Shown: piece after piece, positions 23,530-35,300 of the stretch
Position numbering within the stretch: position 1 is the first letter of the stretch
Layout: each line of letters begins with the position of its first letter
Assembly: GCA_009760855.2 (NCBI GenBank)
Contig: WPIO01000264.1
Span: 100,502-164,501 of the forward strand
Reading direction: 5' to 3'
Origin: Cristatella mucedo
Lineage: Eukaryota; Bryozoa; Phylactolaemata; Cristatellidae
DNA: 64,000 bases
The notes under the pieces: model-generated
Database searches by the model: none
The model's input: only the letters and a program-made list of their open reading frames with translations
What the model was told of the DNA's origin: nothing
Program-made: the position numbers and the translations under genes

Positions 23530-24515
23530 CGTTTGATTATTGCAGGAGGATTCGTATATAATGCTGGCAGTAGAACACTAAAATCTTATCTGCCAACATG
23601 CCCCTATAGCATCTGCACGAAATATAGGCGTCCAGTTCAACAGTGATTGTTTACCAGACAGCCAAATCAGCTCTTCAATCAAGTTAGTCTATTTTCAGCT
23701 ATGAAACGTTGTGATATTTTGGTCTACTTAGACAGGGAAACTGCATTCAAATTGATCCATGTATCTGTGACTTCCATTCTCTACTTCACTGCCTCGCTCC
23801 TACCTGGTCTACAAGCCTGTGTAATAAGGCACTTACAAGCAGTGCAACAATGTGAAGATGGCTTACCTGTCATGACCATCACCATTGCCGCATCCCTACA
23901 CTTAGCGCCGATTTTCAGTGTCGCCGAATCAGACAGCTTAAAAACTTCTAGGCTTTTTCCGTGACTTTGTAGTCTCTTCATCATCTGATTTCCGGCCTAC
24001 TTAACAGAACTACTTCCCCATCTGCAAAAGTAGCACACCGATCGTTTTTCTGAATCAAATCATTTGGCTGTGCCTCAAGCCATCCTCAAATCTTTTAGAG
24101 CCTGTGCCTTGAGTTCGTATGCCGCCAAAGCAAGGAACTTCTTCCTAACAGATATTGCGACATTCTAAACTTGATGAAATTTTAAACGGAGCTAAAAAGC
24201 ACCTGTCAATAACAGCAAGTGCCGGCTTCTTGTGATGTTTACTTGACGTGTGTATGATTCAGACACTGTGTATGTGACCTATTATCATATTCACATGACA
24301 TGCAATGTATCTCTGTCTGTTTTTAAAAAGAAGTCATTAAAACTATTGTGTGTACTACGCGGGAGAGCTTTACACAGCTCAGTCAAAGCCTGAGCAGCTG
24401 ACATTTGGCATCTTGTCTCTTACTACATTATGCATGTTGACAGTGTGAGTGGTACCACTGAGCACGTAAAGGTGGTTTATTGTAAACCTTTTAAAAATCG
24501 TCTAGCTGGGGATTG
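23530..24515 (+). mobile_element. Old LINE remnant, copy 2 counterpart
   Basis: Duplicate of the remnant at 12700-13690, with the same rearranged and frameshifted structure and a similar 3' end near 24500. Its presence in both copies dates it before the duplication. Confidence 0.7.
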
Positions 24516-26049
24516 ATTTCTTATATTTTGCTATGCAAATGTCTTCTCATTATTTGCATTTAACATGTTAGTGTTTTCAATATCAAATTGATTAACTTGG
24601 TCTTGCATGCCCGGACCGGCCAAGCTAAAATCGCGTTATTGCCAGTTAATGAGTAAGATGATGTAGTGTAGGATACATAAACCGTTAAGGCAAATAAACT
24701 GTGTGCTGCTAATTTTATTGCGGATGTTAGACGATTGCAAGATTACAAATTCCTACTTCTGTACCTATTTCCCTCTACGATTCCGTAACTTGCCGAAGCA
24801 TGTTTGTAGGCCACAGTACAGCTTCGTTGATTGCTGAGAAAATGTGTAAATCCATTAATATCCTGATCGCGTATAACATAGGGCATCTGTGCAGTTCAGT
24901 ACAACCAAACCAGTTAAGCAAAATAATAACTGGTATTTCACCAAAGATTTTGACTCCCGAGGGTTTGCTTGAGTTCATAACTTAGTTCAAACAATCGAGA
25001 TTTTCCTGCTAAGAATTTGTGGTAAGCCACGAAACCGTATTCACGTATGAATGCAACTCGGCGTAAGTTGGCATTAATACAAAGACACAGGCATAGCTAT
25101 GCAGCAGTGCTATCTTCACGCAGTAACAACACAACCGGTGTTTACATAGAAGCTGTTAAACAGTGGCATTAAAAGGATCACCTGAGCCAGCAGATAATAA
25201 AAAGACCTCCATCGCAACAGCTAATATTTCCAAAAAGCTCCAAGCTAGAGAATGTTTTAGATAAATTAAATAGGTCATATTAAATAGAGCATTACGATGG
25301 ACCCTATTAAACATTATTTTGGCTACGAGTTGGAGTTCTGCTTTACATCTGTTATGTAATTCCAAGCCGCATCAGTTCCTGTAAAAAGCAAAACACTAGA
25401 ATAAATTAACCTAGATATTTCAATTTTACTCTGATTGTGTGGTCCCATAACCGATTCAGATGACACGTGGATTCCCATGCTCAGTTAGCATTGTCAAATG
25501 TTCAAGAGCAATGTGAGAGTGTAGGATAACCACTTTTTGGTTGCCGAACTGAGTTCTGTATTATGTGTCGGTGCAATATCCACACTGACGGACTTTGACA
25601 CTGACCAGTCACTTTCAATTTTAAACTGCTCGCCTAATAGTGGCAGCAAAGGCGATTATGCACATACCACTATTAAAGCAACCTAATTTTACTCCTGCCT
25701 CAGGGCAACGTATAATATGATCAATCGGCACACCAAACAAGCTATATCCTGGTGATGGTGGAATTGGTTTGAGTTATTTGCTTGAGTGATTTGTCATTTT
25801 GCGTTAGCAGTTATATGCTTAGTTGAGTTATTCTACAGCAGCTGTCACATAGTGACCGTTCGTTGAGTATTCCCTACTGTAGGGCTAGGGATTGAGGCTT
25901 AAAACTATAATAACTGAAGACTTCTCTTCGAGGTGACTTCTAACAGTTGATGGATTAACAACCAAGCTGAGAGTTAGGTAACTCAATCACTAGATTTGTC
26001 TAAACTCAATATAAGTAGGTAAGAAGAACCTTTCGGAGTGGATTCAGAT

Positions 26050-26204
26050 ATGGATATATATATATATATATTTAATTCATTTGTATGGTGCTTCAAGAGA
26101 ACTAAATCTCTATTCAGGCGCTTCACATATGCCTCGGGGCTCGAGCCCACGACCTCAGCCAGACCTTAGTCGGGGCGAGCATCTTAACCACTGGACCAAC
26201 CCAG
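26050..26204 (-). mobile_element. tRNA-derived SINE in duplication copy 2
   Basis: In minus-strand sense: A-box-like tggtccagtgg, B-box-like gggctcgagcc, then gcgcctgaatagagatttag and an AT-rich tail. The corresponding site in copy 1 (near 18620, acggctgggtattcgg) has no SINE, so it inserted after the duplication. The open frame at 26081-26314 runs through it and is not a gene. Confidence 0.88.
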
Positions 26205-27344
26205 CTGGGTATTCCGAGGATTTCAGCCAGGTCTCAATCAAAGATATCAGGTCAATCAACATAACAATGAAACATATAATGGGAGTTTCATTTCATAACA
26301 GTATCTCTGAATAATAGTCCAAATGCTCAAGGCAATAGTTCCCTTACATTGTCTTGGCACTTGTAGTTGTTGCCTGCTTTATAAACAGCTTCACTGACGC
26401 CAGCAGGTTAGCAAGCACCAATACACACCGTTACCAACAGTGGGGTTAATGCGAATGTTAATTTCAAGCTTCGTTATATGCATAATTAATGAAAGCTCTC
26501 TCAGTCTTTATCAAACCTGAAAGGCTTTCAACGTCAGATGCAGTCAAATCGGTGGGCATGCTCTGTGGAGATAATTATGGCCTGCTCACTCCGGCTGCCA
26601 TGCCTGTGACGATGAAATACCGACGGAGTGGAATGTGTTCCGAATAGTGGCTTCAGAAGCAGACAGGGCAATGCAGTTTTCGTTACAAAAAGTTGCTTGC
26701 CTCGTTGTTAAAGACTAGGCTCAGTACTGGTTCACTGCTATGCGCATGCTGTCAAGTTGACATCTGTGTGACATGCAGAGGTCGCGAAATTCATCAGCCG
26801 TGTCAGCAGACTGGCTTCCGACTACACTTGCCCTAAGCTGATGCTGGCTGTCGCGTGGGTCACTAACCTGGCTCCGACCTCATATTCTATTCATGCTGCC
26901 ACCACAGCCGTAGACTGAGCCTCTGAACTCAATATCCTAGCCTTTGTCCTACCTGCGAGTCTCTAGTGTGAAGTAGGCTCTGGCAAATTTGCTTCAATCG
27001 GAAAAATCCGTTTTTTTTTCAGGCACCCATTGTCGATCATTCCTGAAGCATATGTTCCTTATCTAGGCGTCGGAATCCAATAAAAATTATTTATGGAAGA
27101 CCAAATTACTCTTACTGTAAATCTGCCTACTTTCAGCTACTTCGTAATCTGACCATAATTTGGCACTGGTTAGACCAGAAAACGCCATCCAAGTTAGTCC
27201 CTCCATTTGGCATCGAGTCTAGGCGTCAGTCAACCACTGATTGCAGACCTAATGGCCTCTACCTTTAGCTGCTTAGAGCTGCTTCACCACTCTGCACCTA
27301 GGATTGATGTTGTAGTCCTCATTAGGCGACTACTCTTGCGTTCT

Positions 27345-29130
27345 TGAATATAATGACGATAAAACCAACTTACTACTTATGGCAACCCGATTTTGAATTT
27401 GGAAAGCTTTGCAAGAACAATTGGCTATGTCAGTGTATGCCCTAGTGAATCTTGACAAATACAGTTTCCTGTTTCAAACACCGGTTTCAGATGACCTTAC
27501 CTGGTCCACAGTCAAGAATACCTTCTTTCAGCTGCATACAGTTGCTAGAACTTTGTCGCATACACAGGGATACTACATCGAAATTTGTCCATGCATGTAT
27601 GACATCTCGTCTTGACCTATATAACTCACTGCGTGAGGGTCTACCTGTGTGTTATACCAGGTGTTTACAGCTGGTGCAAAACTCTACAGCTAGGCACGTC
27701 TATAGTAGGCATAGCAGTTGCCAAATCACACCACCTATCACCGACCAGCACTGGCTTCCAGTCAAACTGCTTATCCACTTCAAGGTTCTGTCACTCACGT
27801 TTAGGTCGGTTCATTCTTTGGCTCGAGCCTACCTAACCGATCTACTCCCCGCTATGCTCAGCATCGTACCACCCACTTTCGGAGTCTAGTCATTTCGCTA
27901 CACTTCATCCTAACCTTAATAATAATAATAATATTGCACTTGATAAAGCGCCCTCAGAGAACTTAATCTCTTTCTAGGCGCTTTAAATTTGCTGCAAAGT
28001 GATACGCAATAGAATAGTAAGCAAAATCATGCTTGAAAAACAAACAAAATGAATAACATGGTTAGGGGTTACATGCACTGGGTCAGCATGCAAATGTGGT
28101 TAGTGGCAGCATGAACAGTGTCAGCACGCATAAGCACATCGAGGACGAATCACAAGGACCCACTAAATGCTGTCCTAAATAGGTATGTTTTTAAGTTTCT
28201 TTTAAATGTGGTCAGGTCAGGGGATGTTCTGATGCAGGTCGGGAGGCAGTTCCAGGCTGTGGGAGCATACGAGCTAAATGCACGGTCTCCAAAGGATTTA
28301 AGGTTTGTATGAGGTATTTCTAGACTGTTGGATTCCGAAAAGCGAGTGGTACGATGCTTTGCCTGATGGGGTAGTATATCTGAAGGATAGGCTGGAGCCA
28401 TAGAATGAAGAGACCTAAAAGTGAGCGACAAAACCTTGAAGTCAATCCGTTGCTTGACTGGTAGCCAGTGCAGGTCGGCGAGAAGGGGAGTAATGTGGCA
28501 ACTGCAACGCTCACGACAGACAAGCCTAGCTGCAGAGTTTTGCACTAGCTGCAATCGCCTGATCGCACATGCTGGTAGGCCAGTGAGCAGTGAGTTGCAG
28601 AAGTTGAGACGAGATGTCACGAATGCATGGACCAACTTGGACGCGGTATTTTTATCTAAACAGGCCCGAATTTTAGCAATGTTATGAAGCTGAAAATAGG
28701 CTGATTTGACTGTGGAGCTGATGTGGTCGTCTAACAAGAGGTCGCTTTGGAATATGACACCTAGATTTCGAGCTGATGCAACTGGAGATATGCTGGCAGA
28801 GCCAATTTTGAAAGTCAGCCTTTCCAAGTTAAATCCTTTGTAGACAGTGCCTTGAGATATAGTGCTCTAAAAGCCTGTAACTCACTTCAGGCAGGCTGCA
28901 AGATATCTCCTAACTTGAAGAAATTTAAAACGAATCTGAATCCATTTATTTACTGAAGCATTTCCTTTACGGGTTGTGTTGATGAGGGTCTATGCGATTC
29001 GTCCTTGGTGTGCTTTTTAGTGCTGACACTATGCGTGCTGTTACTGACCGTATTTGCATGCTGACCTTGTGTATATCACCTCCAGCCACGTGATTTACGC
29101 TGACATTGAGCTTGCTACCACCGGCCCTTC
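27345..29130 (+). mobile_element. Old LINE remnant interrupted by a younger LINE
   Basis: Copy 2 counterpart of 19795-20590. The 5' piece (27345-27917) contains a broken C-terminal RT with QNSTARHV-like and QHWLPVK segments. The 3' piece resumes after 28827 (ttgtagacagtgccttgaga) and continues through the 3' UTR. The gap is exactly the minus-strand LINE below. Confidence 0.8.
27918..28827 (-). mobile_element. Young CR1/L2-like LINE, 225-codon open frame
   Basis: Minus-strand insertion with AAT tail at 27918, hairpin, 3' UTR and an uninterrupted frame from 28827 to 28150. The frame covers the region after the catalytic box: [57 protein letters not shown], then a stop. It is nearly identical to the copies at 8588-9318 and 9702-11051, indicating recent activity of the family. 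The site is empty in duplication copy 1 near 20235. Confidence 0.92.
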
Positions 29131-29659
29131 ATTCACGCTTCTTCTGCAGCATTTTTAAAGAGAATAAAATTGGAATAAATTCGCTTTAGAGATATGAAAA
29201 TGCATTACTAAACTTATTATTATAATACAAATGAATTATAGTATTCATATTTCCAATTCTTCAATCAGGTTAGGCATAGTGCAAGCCGCTAGTCGAACTA
29301 AAGTCACTTGTCTGTGCCTCAAAATAACGTCAAATTCATGTGAGAGGATACCGTTAACTTGTTTGCCTCCAAAGCCTATTACTTTATCCCCAGATAGGTC
29401 AAAATTCTCTAGCTAAAGCAGTTTAAACAGATTCTGAAATAACTCATGTTCCTGAAAGCATTAGAAGGGTCTCCCTGAATCGTCCATCGTGTGCTTTATC
29501 ATGTTGACACAGTGAATTGAATCGCAAACCATTTTAGATGTGCTTTATTTACGGCTTGCGTGAACGGCCTAAACAGATTTAGTTATCTTAAAGTATTGTA
29601 CGAATTTATTTTTAGAATTTAAATGCTTATTACTGGTATTCCAAATAAAGAATGGCAGT

Positions 29660-30599
29660 GATAGCACAGTCGTTCAATCATCTGAAGCTTGCCGTTGAAC
29701 AGAATCGTAGACTAGTTTCAACCGGCCGTCTTAATCCAGGTATCAGCCGACGATAGCTGTAGATAACACCGTCACCAAGATTTGCTTTATCTTTCTGTAA
29801 TTTTGTTACAACAATGCATCCATTAAAATAAAATATACTTGTTCAACCAAAATATCCGTGTAGAAAAAGTACACAGAAAACCAATAGGCAGGCTGATCGA
29901 GTTTCTCTATGAAACTGAGGAATCCCACTGTCGACTACTTCTGCCTGTGGTACCTTAGGTGTTAGAATCCACCCATACTAGAAAGCGAAAGGTTTTCGCC
30001 TAATCTTTCCAATAAATTGGCGCAAAAGGTTAAGATTAGAGAGAAAGACAAGCCTTTTTGCACGTGTTGTGAACGTCTGGAGACACTGAAATTTTGAATT
30101 ATTAAGACATAAGCCCCTGTTAAGTCATGTGTTTTGTTTTCATAACATCCAAACTTTGCAACCAACATTTTCGGATTTGTACAAAGGTAAATTTTCTTCT
30201 ATTTGCATGCTATCCTTGCAGGTTCATTTGTTTACCACTCTCACCATTTAGTGAAAATAGAGAAATTACATTATGTGACCATTACTAACTATACTGACCA
30301 AGTTATTCAATAACATATTTTTATGACCGAGGGCTTTATATCACAATGGCTTGGTAAAGCTATTATTATCTCCGTCTTAAGTCCGGCAAAAACAACTGCA
30401 GTTTCCTTTTGGCTCAGCAACCAAAAAAGGTTGGTCAGCTAATGTAAGTCACGCTAAATATAACTACTTGGGTAGTCAAAATAATGTTCATAAGTCAAGC
30501 AATTTGCTTCATAATCTGATGGACCTGCACTAACTTCTCGGTAAACAGAAGGTACAGAGCAACATTTATACTGCGACCCCTAAAGCCCACCATGCTTAT
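29660..30599. other. No recognisable gene
   Basis: Past the end of the duplication. AT-rich, unique-looking; the minus-strand frame at 29962-30168 shows no domain. Nothing supported. Confidence 0.4.
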
Positions 30600-30690
30600 A
30601 CTCTTTCATCTAGCTTTTCAGAAAATTTATAGCACCTAGAAAGAGATGGAGTTCTCTGAGGACGCTGTACCCAGCATATTATTATTATTA
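30600..30690 (+). mobile_element. LINE family 1, tail-only copy
   Basis: tagcacctagaaagagatgg and the rest of the hairpin region followed by (ATT)n. The truncation leaves under 100 bases. Confidence 0.75.
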
Positions 30691-30999
30691 TGATCTCCAC
30701 TGCTACATTGGTTTTAACCTTCTCACACCCTCTCGTCCTATTGATTACCTGCTTCGCTGGTACTTGTCAAGTCCTTTTGCAGCGGAAGCGTTTGCTTTGC
30801 ATGTCCTAGCATATGGATCTCGCATCCAGTATCTCTTGTATTAAGAAACATGCTCTACTGCAGCCGACTGCCTATGAGAGTATTTCTGATGGTATAAGGA
30901 CACGCCAAGGGATTTGAAAGCTTGGTGGTGATTACTTTCTTTCTATGTTTTTTTCAGATGCCAAAGCCAATCACGCAGCTTCAATGCAACATTACGAAC

Positions 31000-31260
31000 T
31001 TTGAAATCATGTAACAGCTCCTTGTCATCTGCATAGACGGCTAAATTGTTTGAAACCTGAATGCAGACGTCTCGAAGCCACTCTCGAATGTCTCTGACAT
31101 ACTAAGTAACACTAGCAGCAATCTTCTCAAAATAGGGCTGTCCCTTTAATAGTTCTACCTGTAGTATCAGTTCCCTACCCGCTTCAATATGGCTGGATCA
31201 TTAATGGTGCCATCGTGCTCCTCTTAAAGATACGCTTCCAATAATGGCTGCAAAATCAGA
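31000..31260 (-). pseudogene. Decayed coding-like stretch of unknown origin
   Basis: On the minus strand, a run of about 90 codons reads like protein once one frameshift (near 31170) and an in-frame stop are allowed for. It includes GQPYFEKIAASVT, YVRDIREWLRDVCIQVSNN and LRDWLWHLKK, an amphipathic composition rich in leucine, arginine and aspartate unlike the surrounding chance frames. It could be a retroelement gag-type remnant or a dead host exon; I do not recognise the family. A pyrimidine-rich gattttgcag lies just before the start. Confidence 0.3.
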
Positions 31261-31880
31261 TACTAACTGTTATGCTTTCTATCAGAAACTCTGAAATGAC
31301 CAGCCTCAGTGTACGATTCCCTCGTTTCACCATACTGTCAGACTTCAAATGTTATGGTTTTGTCTTAGTTTTCTTGACACCCCATACATACCAGCACTAG
31401 CAAAACAGCTGATACAAAATGCTATCCTGTACAGAAAAGAATTCAACAGAAAAGCTCTAAGGATTCACAATCTCTGCTGACAACGCTGGCAACTAAGAGG
31501 CCCCATCGATTATTAGCCAATTTAGGAGTAACCCGTTTAAATATGACTTTACTTTAATACAATAATTCGTATTCAGGATAAATCTATCTGCATATAAGCC
31601 GTGGCTCGCTCTATCGGAATGTCCACCTCATAGAGCTCTTATGGGACTCTGGCTGAGAATATGGTGAACGAATAACTATTACTGGGGATCTTTCTTGTAA
31701 AACATGCTTGAGAAAGATATTTTCAGTCTTTAAGTTACTAGAACTATCCTGGCCTTGAACTTGGCACACTGGTCTATTACAGTTTTAAATTCAACATTGT
31801 CCAGTGCTCTTTCTCTATGCTTAACAGAGCCAAATCAGAGAGTCGATCTTCGCACATTGATGCTCTCAGACAAGACAGGA

Positions 31881-32668
31881 TTATATTTTCAGCTTCATAA
31901 CATTGCTAAAATTTGGGCTTGTTTAGATAAAGATACCACGTCCAAGTTGGTCCATGCATTCATGACATCCCGTCTCGACTTCGGCAACTCACTGCTTACT
32001 GGCCTACCAGCATGTGCGATCAGGCGATTGCAGCTGGTGCAAAACTCTGCAGCTAGGCATGTCTGTCGTGAGCGTCGCAGTTGCCACATTACTCCACTTC
32101 TCGCCGACCTGCACTGGCTACCAGTCAAGCAACGGATTGACTTCAAGGTTTTGTCCCTCACTTTTAGGTCCCTTCATTCTATGGCTCTAGCCTATGTGTC
32201 AGATATACTACCCCATCAGGCTAAGCATCGTACCACCCGCTCTTCGGAATCCAACAGTCTAGAGATACCTCATACAAACCTTAAATCCTTTGGAGACCGT
32301 GCATTTAGTTCATATGCTCCCAAAGCCCGGAACTGCCTCCCGACCTGCGTCAGAACATCCCCTGACCTGACCACATTTAAAAGGAATCTAAAAACACACC
32401 TATTTAGGACAGCATTTAGTGGGTCCCTGTGATTCGTCCTTGATGTGCTTATGCGTGCTGACACTGTGCATGCTGCCACTAACCACATTTGCATGCTGAC
32501 CCTGTGCATGTCACCTCTAACCATATTATTCATTTCGTTTGTTTTTCAAGCATGATTTTACTTACCATTCAATTGCATTTCACTTTACAGCAAATGCAAA
32601 GTGCCTAGAGAGAGATTGAGTTCTCTGAGGGCGCTTTATCAAGTGCATTATTATTATTATTATTTTCT
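31881..32668 (+). mobile_element. CR1/L2-like LINE, 5'-truncated
   Basis: LINE sequence starts abruptly at attttcagcttcataacatt. The open frame continues to the stop near 32430 and includes [20 protein letters not shown] and PKARNCLPT, followed by the 3' UTR, hairpin and (ATT)n. The 40 or so codons before 31881 in the open frame belong to flanking sequence. Confidence 0.92.
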
Positions 32669-32689
32669 TCAGCTTGCTCAAGGAACGTT

Positions 32690-33240
32690 CACAACTGCAA
32701 ACTGATGCAGCTTATACAACTATGGTCAGAAGAACTTGTATATTTCTGCCTCAATGTTCTTAGCAAAGTTTTTATTATGACCCACAAGGCTCGCCACGGT
32801 TTGACTCCTACGTACCTAGCTGAACTGCTACACCAGTTTCAGCTTCTTCGTGTCCTCAGGTAGTAAATGGACAATACATTAGCTGTTCAATTCTTGCGCT
32901 TAAAGACCGTTGGCGACAGAAGCTTTAGCTCTTCAGGTCTTAGACTGTGGAACTCGCTTCCAGACCTTTTAAGCAACGACGACTACTCCCCTGCTGCTGG
33001 TTATGGCACATCCTTTCTACTGGTCCTTAGCTGCTACTTCCAGGCTACTCACTACCTTAATTACTCTCCTGACTCTGCTATGTTTCCACTTTCTCTTTGT
33101 TGGGTGAGACGAAGTCTGTTGGCTACCGAATGCATACCGAAAGCTGCTTAGGCTGTGAGAGCGAATAACCTAATTGTCCTGCCTTACGCCCACATAGTCT
33201 TTGCGGCTTTGTGGAATTGTAGACGGAGATACATTACATT
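32690..33240 (+). mobile_element. Second LINE family, 3' end with (ACATT)n tail
   Basis: Encodes a different reverse transcriptase C-terminus from family 1: THKARHGLTPTYLAELL, then VQFLRLKTVGDRSFSSSGLR and LWNSLPDLL, with a frameshift and a stop between the pieces. These are typical CR1/L2-superfamily C-terminal motifs. The 3' UTR matches 805-1145 and ends in tacattacattacat. No ATT tail or family-1 hairpin, so a distinct lineage. Confidence 0.75.
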
Positions 33241-34000
33241 ACATCCCGTAGCACGCTTTAGCAGAACACTGAATAAGATACAGAGGAATTATTCAACCAT
33301 CGAGAGAGAAGCTCTGACAGTATTTACCTTGATGTGGCATTTTCCTTGCTATTTGTATGGGAAACCTGTTAAGGTATCTTGTGACGACCAACTGTTACCG
33401 TGGGTACTTAAAGGAATACCGGACTTAGCTCGGCTCTTAAAATGGGGTCTGGCGCTTCAGGATTATTGCCTGAAAATAGACTACCCGACCGGAAAGACCA
33501 AAAAGAATTATGACGCACTTTCACGCCTAGATCCTCTAGAAGGTGCCCACTACAACGTAGCCGCAGTGGACTATGCAGACCCCGAGTTCGGCTCCCAAGC
33601 ACAGGGCAGGGATCTCATCCTCGAGTTTATAATACTGTCTTTGAGTGGCCACTCAATTTTTGATCGGCCACCGAAACATAGGAGATGTATTGGCGCGCAG
33701 TCTGGGAGGTTTGCTTGGCACATGAATGGCTGTTCATACATGATTGTTTGAGGCGATGGTGCAGACAGCTGGTTATCCCGACTTCACTAAGGGAAGAGAT
33801 ACTGAAGAACTGCCACGATGGCTTGTTCAGCGACCACCTAGGGTCTCAGCGAACACTGACTAAGCTACAGCATTCAAGCTGGACGGGGTTGCTCATCCGG
33901 TGGTCGAGCGACGGTCTATGCATTCTTTTCCGTAGTGACCTACGGTGCCAGCTCAATATTGCTAAGCTCTTGCCTGATTGTCTTGGCTAGGTATTAAACA
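33241..34000 (+). pseudogene. Ty3/Gypsy pol fragment (RNase H and integrase zinc-binding region)
   Basis: Translation gives an RNase H region of a Gypsy-type polyprotein (FSRTLNKIQRNYSTIEREAL, LYGKPVKV, then a YPTGKTKKNYDALSRL tether-like segment). In another frame follows an integrase H2C2-like stretch (QLVIPTSLREEILKNCHDG ... HLGSQRTLTKLQ) whose cysteine pair is not recognisable. There are frameshifts and no catalytic integrase core. It abuts the family-2 LINE tail at 33240 with no start or LTR on that side, so it is a truncated remnant. The apparent start at 33155 lies in the LINE tail. Confidence 0.85.
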
Positions 34001-34029
34001 GTAGAGCGACGCTCGCTCAGGGCTCCTGG

Positions 34030-34740
34030 TCTTTTTTTGGCTTCATTTCTACGCTGTCGACTTTAGTTGCCGGATACACGTATGTGAATGCGACAGCGAC
34101 GGGTGGGATGTTCACCGGAGATTGATGGAACACAGCGGGGCAGCGCCAGGAACATTCGGTGGAAGCGACCACAAAAGGTCGTATAGAGCCCGAGCTCGCA
34201 TTTTGTGTTTTGTGTGCGTCCGCGTATACTTGACCCCGGCATAGGGATTTGCCATTGTGAACTAGAAGTAGTTAGGTGCTGCGCGTGAGGCATTCTTGCT
34301 TTTACGATGGAAGCGGAGTCCTAGTTCCCCAGTCTAGGTCTAGGTCCCTGTTGTTCAGGCTCCTACATATATTTGGGTGGTTCTCCACAACAGACATTAG
34401 TAGCCTAAGTGCGAGAATGTATTTCCCCTGCAAGCAAGAGCGCTTGAGCCGCTGTGAACCTACAAAGAGTGTGGATATAAAACTGAGCGATACGAGCTGC
34501 GACATTTTGCGCTTGCGAATAAAGCTCACTAAAATTGGCGAATCGTGGGACTCGCTTTCTAATTCACGCCGCGGATTCACGACCTACTTTAGTAACGGTA
34601 AGTAGGTCAGTGCCAGAAACACTCGTTTCGTGCTGGCCTTCTTATTGTGCGTAGACGCGCACCAAACCTCGTTCGGCCGTAAGCTACGCCGCTCGGTAGC
34701 GGCAGGAAACGCCAACTCCGCCGAGCCTTCGGCATTACAT
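34030..34740 (+). other. Possible LTR-like sequence after the Gypsy fragment
   Basis: GC-richer than its surroundings. A TATA-like gatataaaac near 34473 is followed about 45 bases later by cgaataaagc (AATAAA), the order expected in a long terminal repeat. There is no second copy in the window and no visible purine tract, so this is tentative. Open frames on both strands here are not supported. Confidence 0.3.
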
Positions 34741-35214
34741 CTTATTGAAATGACCTAATAACACAGTTATTGCTAATATAATCGCGACTGTTGCTACAGT
34801 ATGAAGTCCGCGGCTATTGAAATTTTGACAACTGGCAGTGCGCCGCATGGGCCGGAGATTCAAAGGTCGCATATTTTAAATACCCATTGGTGAGCGCATG
34901 GCAATGCAATCACAACGACTGCTTTCTAATGGCGGAAAAATGCAGAGGCAGAGGAGTGACAAAGAGCCGTTGCACAGAAGCTAGCACCTGATGTATCTAG
35001 ATTTAATTATATGGGTAGTTCAGGCACTACATTCTGGGAAAGAAACAGCGCCAACGCACTAACATTATGCAGTAAAGTTGGTATTGGCAGGGCAGGAGAA
35101 CTGAGAGGTCTCTATTATATACGGCAAACAGGTCTTTATCTTTACGGCACCACATAACCGATGAGTGAATTTTCAATGACAGCCCTCATCACATGTATCC
35201 TCCATTCATGTAAG

Positions 35215-35300
35215 CCATGACAATAATAAAAATCATAATTCAAATGATAAATTTGTTAAAGCGCCCTGCCGAAACTCAATCACTTCTGCGAAAATCTCTA
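35215..35300 (-). mobile_element. LINE tail-like fragment
   Basis: acaataataaaaatcataat followed by ttaaagcgccctgccgaaac: a diverged, reversed family-1 end. Confidence 0.5.

Larger units (their letters stand above)
21435..29655. repeat. Tandem segmental duplication, copy 2
   Basis: Second copy of the direct duplication, starting within about 400 bases of the end of copy 1. It lacks both young LINEs of copy 1 and the 3.4-kb block with DOMON exon 1. It has its own insertions: a SINE at 26050-26204 and a minus-strand LINE at 27918-28827. Similarity to copy 1 ends near 29655, after ggtattccaaataaagaatg (also at 21032-21050). Open frames inside it are fragments of old LINEs or chance. Confidence 0.88.

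Noticed and set aside
24800-24985. Matching frames at 17322-17540 and 24800-24985 as a duplicated small gene
   Set aside because: They match because the DNA is duplicated. The second has lost the upstream part, and there is no start context, domain or splice site.
33155-33240. N-terminal part of the 198-codon frame as a Gypsy protein start
   Set aside because: The first codons lie in the tail of a family-2 LINE. The Gypsy similarity starts only after 33240.
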